Below, in pieces: positions 43,282-53,600 of a stretch of 64,000 bases of DNA. Both the position numbers and the translations under genes were made by a program. Each line of letters opens with the position of its first letter. Position 1 is the first letter of the stretch. The stretch comes from Melieria omissa (lineage: Eukaryota > Arthropoda > Insecta > Diptera > Ulidiidae), in assembly GCA_963971225.1 (NCBI GenBank), contig OZ020270.1, positions 14,681,817 through 14,745,816 of the forward strand. The letters run 5' to 3'. The notes under the pieces were generated by a model. The model saw only the letters and a list, made by a program, of their open reading frames with translations, was not told the origin of the DNA and ran no database searches.

Positions 43282-46200
43282 TTTGCATAACTCCAAGGCA
43301 GCAACCCACGACTTGATGAGATTCATGGAGGAGGATGATATTGATGTGGCCCTAATCCAGGAACCATGTATTGTAAGATCAAAGATTTCTGGATTGGGGT
43401 CAGGTCGATACACCCTATACCACCCCTCAACTGAAGGTAGGTTACGAGCCTGTATAGTAGTAAAGAAAGATATTAATTTATTTCTTCTCTCCCAATACAG
43501 CGACGGAGACCTCACGGCAGGTATGGTTGAACAAGAGGGAGGGCATTGCCTGATCCTCGCATCAGCTTATCTGCCGTACGAGGAAACCCAAGACCAGAAG
43601 GACCCACCATCCCAGGCGGTCCGCGATCTGGCCAGCTTCGCCAGAGCAAAAGGACGAGCTTTGCTGTTGGGCTGTGACGCCAATGGCCACCACACGCAAT
43701 GGGGAAGCAGTGATATCAACTCGCGGGGTGAGTCTATTTTCCAATTCATTCACACTTTTCAGAATAAGGTCAGGAAAGAAGTTATAGACTTAACTCTACT
43801 TTCTGAGGCAAATGACGTTAGGGTGGACAACTGGAGAGTGTCAGGTGATTGCTCCTTCTCGGACCATAACCGCATACTCTAGGATGTCAACTTTGGCGTA
43901 GTTTGCACACCACCATTCCGAAATCCAAGAAGGGCGAATTGGGAAAAATTCTCTAACATCGTGAAGTCGAGACTGGAGTCGAAACGATTCGACGTGGTCA
44001 CTGACAAACACGATATTGAGAACTCAATTGAACTTCTAACGGGGACATTGAATACTGCTTTCAAGTTTTTCTGCTTGTTAAGTCGGGTCAAAAAGAAACA
44101 CAGCGATAGCTGGTGGAATTCTGATCTTCGACTACTTCGACAGGAAACGAGACGGCTGTTCAACAGAGCAAAGGTAAGCGGGGAGGAAAGAGACTGGAAC
44201 GCTTATCGATCCAGTTTCAACGCCTTCAAAAAAGCTATTACCGCGGCCAAAAGAGAATCTTGGAGAGCCTTCTGCGAATCGATCGACTGTGTCAACGAAT
44301 CGTCCAGACTGAGGAAGGTCTTGTCTAAGCAACAGTGCGTTCTTAGCGGCATCCGCAAGCCTGACGGTACTTGGACAGAGTCCAGTGAAGAATCGCTCGA
44401 GACTCTAGTAGAGGCACACTTTCCCCAGTGTGAAGTTTCTGCTGACTCCGATAACCCCGGAGTCCAGCTCGGAACTACAACACTACCAGAAGATGTGGCC
44501 AAGATAGTGGACGCAAAAAAGGTCGAATGGGCAATAAAGTCGTTCGACTGTTATAAGTCCGCAGGGCCTGACGGCATCATCCCAGCGATGCTGCACCAGG
44601 CCGGACACTGATTCTTGAGCCCCTTGTGAACATCTTCAGTGGATGCTTACTAGGGAATGTAGTTCCAAAGCAGTGGAGAGAGGTCAAAGTAGTTTTTATA
44701 CCAAAGGCAGGCAAACCAAGCCACACAACGGCTAAGGACTACAGACCTATTAGCCTCTCCTTATTCTTACTGAAAACGCTGGAAAGGCTATTGGACAGAT
44801 ACATACGAGACTATCAGGGACTAGCTTCCACGCTCTGCAGGGCGCAGCACGCCTACCTCCAAGGGAGGTCGGTCGACAGCGCACTTCACAGTGTGGTCAG
44901 TCCCATAGAGAGTTCCTTGGCCTTGAAGGAGTACACAATGGCAGCCTTCCTCGACATAGAGGGGGCTTTCAACAATGTCACCACTGAGGCTATAACAAGA
45001 GCGCTTAACGCGCACAGGGTGGAAAGGTTTGTTATCGATTGGATTGAAACTATGCTGCGCGACAGGATAATCAATTCAACGATAGGACCAGCCTCCATCA
45101 GAAGGAGAGCCACAAGTGGAACTCCTCAGGGAGGGGTGCTATCACCTCTTTTGTGGCTATTGGTTGTGGATGAGATTCTGAAAGTCTTTGAAAGAAGACG
45201 CACCAGAATAGTAGCCTATGCAAACGACATCGTGGTCATGATTCAGGGCAAATACCTGCCAACTATCAGTGAACTGATGGAGTCCTCATTGGCTGTTTTA
45301 TCTTCGTGGGCGAGGGACAACGGTCTAGGGATAAATCCTACAAAGACTGAACTAGTCCTGTTCACGAAGAAGACCAAGATTCAGAACTTTGTTCTTCCCT
45401 GCGTTGATGGGCACACCCTGAAACTGTCCAGGGAAGCCAAGTATCTGGGCATCATTCTGGACTCGAAACTTTCGTGGAAGCGGAACATTGAGGAAAGAAT
45501 GAAAAAAGGACTAAACGCGCTGTATGCCTGCAAGAGAGCCTTCGGTAAAAGGTGGGGACTAAAGCCGTACATAATCCACTGGATGTACACGGCAATAGTG
45601 AGACCAATAGTGATCATTACCTACGGTTCTCACGTATGGTGGCCAGCCATGGATAAAAAGAGCAATCGAGGCAATCTGGAGAAAGTTCAAAGACTCGCCA
45701 TCTTGGCAATCACAGGTGCAGCGAAAAGCGCACCGCGGATGGTCTTGGAAGTTTTTCTACACCTTTCTCCGGTGGAACTGTTCATTAAGGCCAGTGCAGC
45801 AAAGACAATCCTCAGACTGAGGGAGTCTAACCAGCTGAAACAGGCCACTCATGGACACTCCAGCGTACTGAACGCCCTCGCAAGTAGCGATACCACACAA
45901 GGCCTTCTTAACAAGGCCACTGATTATCTGGTAAAGCGAAACGATTTCGATTCGAAGATACCCATCGAGTATCCCTCCAGGGATTGCTGGCAAGAGCCCG
46001 AAGTTAATGACGCGTCAGCGGTCTACTTTACGGACGGCTCGAAGACAGAGGAGGGAACCGGTGCTGGTGTTTACTGTAGAACGCAGCAGGTCCAGTGGTC
46101 ATACAGGCTGCCGGACTATTGCAGCGTTTTTCAATCAGAGGTTTTTGCCGTCATGAAAGCAGCCGAGCATATCAAAAACTCCACACTTAATAAGGCCGTC

Positions 46201-46887
46201 ATTTGTGTGGACAGCCAAGCTGCTCTAAAAGCAATTGAATCTGCTGTGGTCAAGTCGAAGGTAGTGCTGGACTGCCTGAGCGCACTGGTCAGTATAAGGC
46301 ACTGCAGGGTAAGTCTGCGATGGGTTCCCGGACATAGTAATATCGATGGGAACGAGCACGCGGACGAACTGGCTCGTGCAGGGTCAGCGATGACTGCCAG
46401 TGAGGCGGTCGACACGGTGCTACCACCGCTCTCTGCCACAGCGGGTTCAATCGGAATGTGGCTCATTCAAGCTACAAACAGAGCCTGCTCAACCAAGAGC
46501 GATTGTAAGATTGCTTGCACGCTGTGGCCAGCGCTGAACATGAGAAGAACTAAGAGCTTGCTGCTCTTCGACAAGCATGCTATGCGCATGGTCACGGGGG
46601 TAATCACAGGTCACTTCGCCATCGGCGTAATGCTATGCAAATGACGTTTGGCGACCGACGATTTATGCAGAAGCTGTGGAGACGAGGAGGCAGTGGAATC
46701 GGTCGAGCACCTGCTTTGCCACTGTCCATCACTACAGAACCGACGGCTCCAAACTCTTGGGGCAAGGTTCTTCGGTGAACTTGTGGACGTAGCGGATGCA
46801 CAGATCACTGATCTACACAACTTCCTCGCGAAGACCAAATGGTTCCCAAAAGATCCGGTCTGGATCTACAGGGAACCGAACAGATAA
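43238..46887 (+). pseudogene. LINE-C ORF2 (degenerate, YAND in place of YADD)
   Basis: Endonuclease at 43,238-43,882 (VVQINLHNSKAATHDLMRF, LIQEP, GCDANGHHTQWGSS, SFSDHN), with an internal deletion and a stop at 43,880. The linker continues at 43,910-44,611, a frameshift follows, and 44,626-46,644 covers RT and RNase H. The RT active site reads AYANDIVV, with Asn for the second of the catalytic pair's positions, which should abolish polymerase activity. RNase H keeps FTDGSKTEEGTGAG, QSEVFAV, VDSQAALKAI and GNEHADELA. A TGA at 46,642 separates the last CRSCGDEEAVESVEHLLCHC motif. Confidence 0.9.
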
Positions 46888-46889
46888 GG

Positions 46890-47647
46890 GAAGGCACCGG
46901 AAGGAATTGGTCAGCGTTATGCCAGAGGAAGAATGGTCTGCGGAGAGGATACAAAAGGACCAGCGCGAGGATACGGATCTTAAAAAAATCATTGAAGGCA
47001 AGGAGCAAGGTGCACGTCCAGACTGGCAGGAGATGGCCGGTGAGAGCCCAATCGCGAAGGCTTACTGGGCGCAGTGGCAAAGTCTGCGGCTGAAAGACGG
47101 ATGCCTGTACCGCGAATGGGAGAGCGCGGATGGTCGGACCAGCAACCCCCTAATTTTAGTCCCGAAATGCAGGATCAACGAGGTGATCGAGGCATACCAT
47201 AACGACTCTAGCGGAGGGCACCTAGGCATCACAAAAACTGTCGCCAAAATGAAAAGGCGATTCTACTGGGTAGGATGCCAGGAGTCTGTCGCCGATTGGA
47301 TTAAGAGCTGTGATCGATGTTCGGCTGCGAAAGGGCCAACAAGAAGATCTCGGGGCCGCAGGCAGCAGTACAACATGAGAGCGCCCTTTGAGCGAATTGC
47401 CATGGACGTCGCCGGGCCATTCCCACTTAGCACTCAAGGCAACAAATATGTGCTGGTGGTAATGGACTATTTCAGCAAATGGCCCGAAGTGTATCCTATT
47501 CCTAACCAGGAGGCCGCCACGGTCGCGGAAATGCTGGTAAACAACTGGGTGGCCAGATTTGGAGTTCCAATGGAGTTGCACTCGGATTAAGGCAGGAATT
47601 TCGAGTTTCTGGTAATAAAGGAAGTGTGTGAGCTACTACTACGGCAG
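46890..47647 (+). pseudogene. Gypsy-2 integrase, N-terminal and core part
   Basis: The frame resumes after LINE-C: an H2C2 zinc domain (HNDSSGGHLGITKTV, then SCDRCSAAK) and the catalytic core start (FERIAMDVAGPFPLSTQGN, KYVLVVMDYFSKWPEVYP). The second catalytic Asp is in ELHSD at 47,585, where TAA follows directly in place of the usual Gln codon, then GRNFEFLVIKEVCELL to 47,640. The catalytic Glu region is missing, replaced by unrelated repeats. Confidence 0.85.
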
Positions 47648-48095
47648 AACTGTAAGTCGTACATCAATGAAACTTGGTATGAACCTACCAGTTAATCATA
47701 TCTTTCGGCAGAGGGAATAAGGTGGGTATTGAACAAAGGGGTGTGGCACCGCCCATACAATTCATTTCTTTTAAATGGAATAGCTTCGGAATTGTAAGTC
47801 GCACAGCATTGAAAATTAGTGAGGCGTCGCCTCATAGATGTGTTATTCCACTGTTAAAATTTTATGGACGTTGGACAAGGGGCGTGGCACATTTGTTTGA
47901 CCAAAACTATCCGCATAATTTTGGAACTGTTAGTCGCACATGAATGAAACTTAGTACGAATTTACCATTTAGTCATATCTTTCGGCAGAGGGAATGAAGC
48001 GGGTATTTAACACGAGGGCATGGCTCCATCCATACAACTCTAATCTTTTATATGGAATAGCTCCGGAATTGTAAGCCGCATAGTATTGAACAGGC
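47645..48095. repeat. Tandem repeat, about 278-bp period
   Basis: TCTTTCGGCAGAGGGAAT occurs at 47,701 and 47,979, and the preceding AACTG(T/A)AGTCG(T/C)ACAT...ATGAAACTT at about 47,650 and 47,927, giving a 278-bp period for about 1.6 copies. Within a unit GGAATTGTAAGTCGCA repeats at roughly half period. No coding capacity. It replaces integrase coding sequence of Gypsy-2. Confidence 0.75.
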
Positions 48096-48984
48096 GCGGA
48101 TTCAGAAAAATATTTCAGGGGGGGTTCCAAAAAGTAATTCTTTAATAATTGGAAAATGTCTTTTAAGGGGTTATATACAAAGTTGGGGCTCGAAAAATTG
48201 AAAAAATTTTTTTGGCATTTTCTGAAAGTACATAATTTTGAAAATATCTGTGCAAAATTTCATCCAGATCGGATCACTGGTTGTCAAATTACAGCCGTTT
48301 GCAGCGCGCTGGTCCTATTCATAGGCACACTGACACAAAACACTAAACGTGATTATCTCGGAATGCGTTGTTTTCAAAAGTACTGTTGCGGTGAACGTGA
48401 TATCTCAAAAACTTTTTATCCAATTTTGGAAAATTTTTTTTTCAAATATTTGTATTTACGATCTCGTGTACTTGAACGATTCTTTTTCGATCCGAAAATT
48501 TTTAACTTTTTGCAATGAATTTTTTTTTTTAATTTTGACCACCAAAAAAATCAATTTTTTCTGTCAGCGTGGTTTTTTATTAAAAAAAAAATTTTTTGGG
48601 AAACCAAATCGTTCAAGTACACCAGAATACACTTTTCTCAAATAATTGCTTTCCTTTTTTGATTTCAGTTGAGCGGTTCGCCTTGGAGAACGTTCACCGC
48701 ATGCCTCTGCAAAAAAAAAGCGCTGCGAGGCATATGTCATAACTCCGACAATTTTCAAAATTTTCTCAAAATTTAAAGTGTTTTTATTTCTTCGATAGTA
48801 ATACTAGAACATTGTATTTTGCTTTATCCAATAAAACTTGCTTAAAACCTTTTTAAAAAATCACAAACTTAGTCGGCCGACGACCAGTCGTCGATCGCAA
48901 TCGCAGTCGTCGTCGTTGTGGGCAATCACATGCACTGCTGTGTGTTTGAATTTTGACAGCGTACGTTCGCTGCGTAAAAACGGG
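48096..48984. other. Noncoding AT-rich sequence with a short inverted repeat
   Basis: No gene. TGTACTTGAACGATT at 48,471 recurs inverted at 48,608 (AATCGTTCAAGTACA), enclosing about 120 bp of A/T runs; a CAGTCGTCG-rich patch lies at 48,888-48,925. It may be a small foldback or an old insertion. Gypsy-2 coding text resumes near 48,985. Confidence 0.4.
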
Positions 48985-49234
48985 CCAACTCAGCAGGGTT
49001 GCAAGAAGGCGATTTGGTAATGCTCTACTTTACCCGCAGCGGAGGAAAGGTTTGTCTCCGAAGCTTCAAGCGTCATGGGAAGGACCGTACGAAGTCGTGA
49101 CTAGGATTAACGACGTGGTATACCGGATTCAGCGTTGCAGCAATAGAGGCGCTAAGCTGAAGGTAGTCCATTTGGAGCGTCTGACGCCTCATCACAGCGG
49201 AGCCTCGGCACTTGTTCGGGACGAACAAGTCTAA
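48985..49234 (+). pseudogene. Gypsy-2 integrase C-terminal domain
   Basis: The open frame reads RRKGLSPKLQASWEGPYEVV, then VVYRIQ and KLKVVHLERLTPHH, the GPY/F-type C-terminal domain of gypsy integrases. A frameshift near 49,035 separates the preceding EGDLVMLY segment. It ends 10 bp before the LTR. Confidence 0.85.
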
Positions 49235-49245
49235 GTGGTGGGCAG

Positions 49246-49672
49246 TGTAACGATAAGACAGTCTGTCGCTGTGCAAAGCAACCCTGCCGCTTCGCGCCGT
49301 GCTATAATTCAATGTGGCAACGACGGCCGCGATAGTAACTTTTAGTCCAATCAGGCAACGACGGTTGCGATCATCATGGAAACCTTTAGTCCACTCTGGA
49401 ATGCGCGAGAACGAACCGCGCGATGGCCGGACAGAGTATAAAAGGCGGCCGGATGCGGCGCAGCGAGTCAGTCTGGTTTTGACAAGTGAAGTTGCCACAC
49501 GGAGTAATTAAGCAAATACTTAAGTGTACGAACAGTAAAGTGTAAACTGTGAATAATAAAGTGACTGCTGGTTTATTTTATTGTCTGCGTTTAAAAAAAC
49601 TGACTGTGTTTTATTTTCAAATTACACAATCCAGAGATACGTAACAGCCCACTGGACTTAGTATTCGTAACA
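49246..49672 (+). repeat. Gypsy-2 3' LTR
   Basis: Starts TGTAACGATAAG after a purine-rich AGTGGTGGGCAG and ends ATTCGTAACA at 49,672. It contains a TATA box (GTATAAAAGG at 49,436), then transcript-start-like CAGTCTGG text and a TTTTATTTTCAAAT block. Order of landmarks equals the 5' LTR, but many bases differ. CGTAACAG also occurs at 49,640, so the exact end is open by about 26 bp. Confidence 0.72.
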
Positions 49673-49684
49673 GTATGTTCCAAC

Positions 49685-50400
49685 CAGGGTTACCGTTGAG
49701 AATTTTGAGAAAGTCGCACAAAAGGTCGTTTTAAAAAAAAAAGTCGCACAGAAAAGTCGTTTTTTTCAAAAAAAAAGGGCCACACTTTTTTATTACGGAA
49801 AAACACAACTAACAATTCAAATTAACATTTCAACGATATAAATAACTTAGAAATAATGATTCAAAAAGTGTTTATATACACTTTTGTGTAATTATTTTAC
49901 ATTTTCAATTTTATTTTTTGTAACTCTGTACTTTTTCAAAAGTTAATCCAGTCTTCTATTTCGGTATCTAGCAAATTTACATTTTAAATTTTATTTTTTT
50001 TTAATTCTCTGTATTTTCGCATAAGTTCATCACTTGGCATCCAGTCATCTATTACGGTATCTAACAAATTTAGTGCTGATAGCATTGAGTCACAAGTTTC
50101 TACTTTTAACCTATTGGTTAATTTATTTTTCATTAATCCTAATTTTGAAAAAATTCTTTCCGCACACGCACTACTGTGAGGTAGAGTTAATACATGCGCT
50201 GCTAACTTATATAAATTAAGGTACAATGGCTCATTTAAAATATTCTTTAAGCTTCCTACTGTATGCAAAAAAGGGGGAAAAAAGTCGCACAAAGATGGAA
50301 AAAGTTGCAAAATTAGATAATTATGAAAAAGTCGCACAAAAAGTCTCAGAGCGTCAAAAAGGTTGCAAAATGCAACTAAAGTCGCACAACGATAACCCTG
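49685..50400 (-). mobile_element. hAT element, 716 bp, with 8-bp target duplication
   Basis: GTTCCAAC is repeated outside both ends (49,677-49,684 and 50,401-50,408). Ends are CAGGGTTACCGTTG and, complemented, CAGGGTTATCGTTG. AAAGTCGCACA repeats several times near both ends (49,709, 49,741, 50,281, 50,330, 50,377), probable subterminal binding sites. Inside only a C-terminal piece of transposase remains, so this is an internally deleted, non-autonomous copy. Confidence 0.93.
49984..50337 (-). pseudogene. hAT transposase C-terminal (dimerisation) fragment
   Basis: A 117-residue minus-strand frame. About residues 40-95 read LYKLAAHVLTLPHSSACAER then IFSKLGLMKNKLTNRL and a Leu-containing helix, the conserved hAT C-terminal dimerisation motif. 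The catalytic residues upstream are missing. Whether the start is a real translation start is unknown; the first 30 residues look like noncoding sequence. Confidence 0.82.
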
Positions 50401-50408
50401 GTTCCAAC

Positions 50409-51849
50409 ACTGCTTTTGACAGTAGTGCCAATTTCACATTTACAGCCAGAATACATAAAAGGTTCGTTCAGTGAAAGACAATGAACTTTTGGATGTATGC
50501 TGCCACAGGTGTACAACATTTTTTTAATGCTTTTTGCATTGTACAGATTTTGTTCTTTTGTACTTGGAAAAGTATCAAAATTTGTACTGGATGAAAAAAA
50601 GAAGTGCCCCTCTAAAATTCGTCGCAAAATTTATCACTTTTGATCCACTTGGATCAAAACGGTCACACTGGTGTCAACTCGCACAAATTTGCGAACCAGC
50701 GCAGTAGGTCCCATACGCACTTCGGCTATTCGAACATATTCGCGATGACTTCGGCAAACTTCTCAATTCGAAGTCAGCTTTCATAATTTGCTTTATGTTG
50801 ATGTGGTCACTGACCACTGGTCAGTCGCACATCAACCAACGATTAAGCGATGTGAAACTGGGAGAGCCGGTAGAAATACATGCACAGAATTACACTAATA
50901 TTATTGCAAAATTGCAACCTTGGGGCCTACTAGTAGGGCCCAAGCTTGATCAGGAAGGTACTTTTTCCTCCATATAAATTTCTAAAACGGGGTTGTTCTA
51001 GTTGATTTCAAATTGCCAGTGTAGCTGGTGTGAGTCATTTTTGTGACCAAAGAAATTTGTCCTTTTATTTGTATATTTTTGGTGCCATTTTGTAATACGT
51101 TTGTATAAAATTGACTAGAAAAATATATTATTGCCCAAAAGCGTCAAAATAATCTTTGGGTATGACTTTAATTCAATTAAATTAAGATTTTATAAGCTGC
51201 ATTCAAAAAAACAACCCCGCGGTCAAACTACAGCATTTAGAAAAAAAGCATACCTGATCGTTAGAGATTCGCTAAATGACGGCAATTGACCCTGTCATAT
51301 TCAATGCATTTAGCTTTGTGTTCTTTGGTATATTTTTCATTAATATTTACATAGTGAAACCAAAAAAGTTCATGTGTTGGCATTTAATCCAGAAAATTAA
51401 TGAGAACATACTTTAAAAAGCAAATAATTGTAAGGAATCCCTAATCCCTAATATCGGGAAAAGAGCAGACACATTGAAGAGCTGATCACTGCCAGTACAC
51501 ACGGACTGTGTACGCAAAACGGACTGTGACTGTGTGTGCAAAAAAACGCACAAAAATCGGCTTACTCTCCCAGTTTCACATCGCTTTATCGCTGACATCA
51601 ACTGTGCGCTGTGATGATGTTACTGTTGCTGTTATGCGCCTTGCTTTCAGCGCAGCAGGTCGCATACGCACTTTGGCTAGTCGAAAATATTCGCAAAATT
51701 GTGTGCGTTGCCTTCACACGCAATGAAATAATCAACCACCAAAAAAGCCCACAAAAGCAACAACACAATTTCACTTGTTCGCGCTTATTTTTGTGTGTAT
51801 ACCTTTTTTCGTTGACGATCGCTTTCGCTTCAACAAATTTGCTGATGAT
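50409..51849. other. Noncoding stretch with P-element-like 5' sequences in inverted order
   Basis: No gene. GCGCAGTAGGTCCCATACGC (50,698) and a variant GCGCAGCAGGTCGCATACGC (51,652) are related, and a third related copy lies inverted near 60,880. AAGCGATGTGAAACTGGGAG at 50,845 recurs inverted at 51,565. A smaller GGGGTTGTT inverted pair is at 50,986 and 51,212. I read this as rearranged 5' noncoding ends of P-like elements with small insertions. Confidence 0.45.
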
Positions 51850-52270
51850 GAAACTTCGCCTGATGGACATATTTCTTGGTCGATTATTTGCAGGTTATAT
51901 GAATTGGATAAAAACAATTCAACCCGCCTTTGTCCCAAATTGACAACAAAGCATATTCATCCTAATTCATTTGAAAAAATGAAGGTTAAATATGCAACTA
52001 AAATATTTAGCAATACTGTATCCGCAGCCATAAAATCTTTGGTTGAAAATGGCTGTTATAATGATTGCAAAGAAAAAGCTTTGCCCACAGCTATATTTAT
52101 TGAAAAAATAAACAGACTATTTGATTGTTTGAATAGCCATATTCTTTTTGATAAAAATCCTTTCCGATCAGCTCTTCGTGAGAATATCAATATCCAAAAT
52201 TATTTGAAGGAAATGAAAAACTATGTAAAAAGTTGTCAGTATCCTAAAACTGTATACTGTTGAATTGGTA

Positions 52271-53600
52271 GGGGAGAGTGGGGAGTTTTGAAGCACGCTT
52301 TTTTGGGGGGTTAAAACTACCACAAAAATAATTTTTTTCACGTTCTCTCAAACAGAATCTCTAGAGCGTCTTAAAATACACTTCCGAGTTGATGGATATG
52401 CATAAAATCAAAAATAATCGACAATTTTTGTCTGTTGGCCCAAAAAACTGGTTTTCGGAGTATTCAAAAATCGTGGAGAGTTGTGAAGCACGACTAAAAA
52501 TCGCAGAAAATTACATTTTTTGGTGAAAAATCTTTATTGGGATCGGAGAAAATGACAAATAATTAGGTTTCTTATGTATTAGAGTTGAGAAAATGGAACA
52601 AAAATAATATATGGCGGTGGAATGACGGAGGTATTCCATCAGCTCTTTCTCTTGTTCAACGTTGAAAACCTGCCCCAAAAAAAAAACATGAACATAAAAT
52701 TGAGAACAAAAGAATGGAGACAAACTAACAAACCGTTCTTCCACGAGTCACGCTAGATTTTTTGGTTACAAAATCATTCGTGACGTTTGTGGGATCTTTG
52801 TTTTTACTTTTCAGCTCGAAAATGTAGCGATGCACATTGGTATCATTGATGTTGTACGCTTTGGCAACGGAGCGTTGCGATTTCTTGTCAATCATCACCT
52901 CTTTGATGGCAGCCACCATGGCATCAACATCAATCGCTGGCTTCTTTTTCGCACTATACTTATAACGGGGCATATTGACTGAAAAAACACAAAAAATCGT
53001 CCGAAAACGCGATGCAAAAAACAATACGAGAAATGAAGATACGTAAAAACTTTGCGAAAAACAATACGAGAAATATAAATAACACAATTCGTTGAAAAAA
53101 ATCCTTGGGATTGTACTAAACATTCGAATTTTTTTACAAATAATGCGCATACGCATGTAAAATAGATTTCAGGTTGACATCTGTAATATTTGACGTGCTT
53201 CACATCTCCCCACTAGATGTGCTTCAATTCTCCCCATTCGCTACTATTTTAAAAATGCCACCGCGTCAGTAACACATCGAATGTTTTTGCATAAATCCTT
53301 TTGAACGTTAAAAGCCTAATCATTGTTCATTATTTTGTTTGTACTCACCTTTTCGATTCGCTTGAAAATTTTACGAAAATTCCACTAACACGAATGCTCA
53401 AAAAAACTTTTCGAACAAAATGTTCAACACACTGTCTGGATAGATAAAAAAAGTGTGCTATCGAGACGAGTGCTAGTACACAACTGAGATTTTAGGTTAA
53501 AAAATGTTGACAGTAGGTAAGAGCTATCAAAACCACTACTAAGCGACATCAATGGCCGTGCTTCGCAACTCCCCATGCTTCAAAACTCCCCACTGTCCCC
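52271..53600 (-). mobile_element. pogo-like element, 1,330 bp, TA target duplication
   Basis: Ends are GGGGAGAGTGGGGAGTTTTG and, complemented, GGGGACAGTGGGGAGTTTTG; TA lies outside both (52,269-52,270 and 53,601-53,602). The end motif (GTGGGGAGTTTTGAAGCA) recurs in variant form at 52,471 and, inverted, at 53,192, 53,215 and 53,553, so the element has several subterminal sites. It encodes one small HTH protein (52,725-52,973) and no catalytic domain. P-like coding sequence flanks it on both sides. Confidence 0.9.
52725..52973 (-). CDS. Small HTH (pipsqueak-type) protein of the pogo-like element
   Basis: The 82-residue frame starts MPRYKYSAKK at 52,973; an upstream extension to 53,156 is hydrophobic and unlikely. 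Residues about 15-50 (VAAIKEVMIDKKSQRSVAKA, then YNINDTNVHRYI) have the helix-turn-helix pattern of the pipsqueak/CENP-B N-terminal DNA-binding domain that pogo transposases use to bind their ends. The frame stops before any DDE domain. It may be the stub of a deleted transposase or a stand-alone binding protein. Confidence 0.7.
   Translation of the reverse strand: MPRYKYSAKKKPAIDVDAMVAAIKEVMIDKKSQRSVAKAYNINDTNVHRYIFELKSKNKDPTNVTNDFVTKKSSVTRGRTVC

Larger units (their letters stand above)
41590..46890 (+). mobile_element. LINE-C, old LOA-like LINE in Gypsy-2 pol
   Basis: A plus-strand LINE with the same plan as LINE-A (ORF1, then APE, RT, RNase H and Cys-rich end) but only moderately similar, so a sister family. 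It lies between the Gypsy-2 RNase H and integrase. The 5' edge is near 41,580-41,600 and the 3' edge just after 46,887; I could not see a target duplication and no 3' tail like that of LINE-A, so the 3' end may be lost. It carries many stops and frameshifts. Confidence 0.82.
32106..49672 (+). mobile_element. Gypsy-2: Mdg3-like LTR retrotransposon, interrupted by two LINEs and other sequence
   Basis: A plus-strand LTR element can be reassembled by order and by the LINE-A target duplication: LTR-like sequence ending at 32,517, PBS, gag (32,584-33,922), protease (39,534-39,958), RT/RNase H (to about 41,590), integrase (46,900-47,647 and 48,985-49,234) and LTR (49,246-49,672). Gag and protease become contiguous once LINE-A copy 2 is removed. 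It has stop codons, frameshifts and deletions in most parts. The two LTR sequences are clearly divergent, so the copy is either old or a recombinant of two subfamilies. The start is obscured by Gypsy-1. Confidence 0.82.

Noticed and set aside
50795..50977. 60-residue plus-strand frame near the P-like debris.
   Set aside because: No motif, and it overlaps an inverted repeat; not supported.
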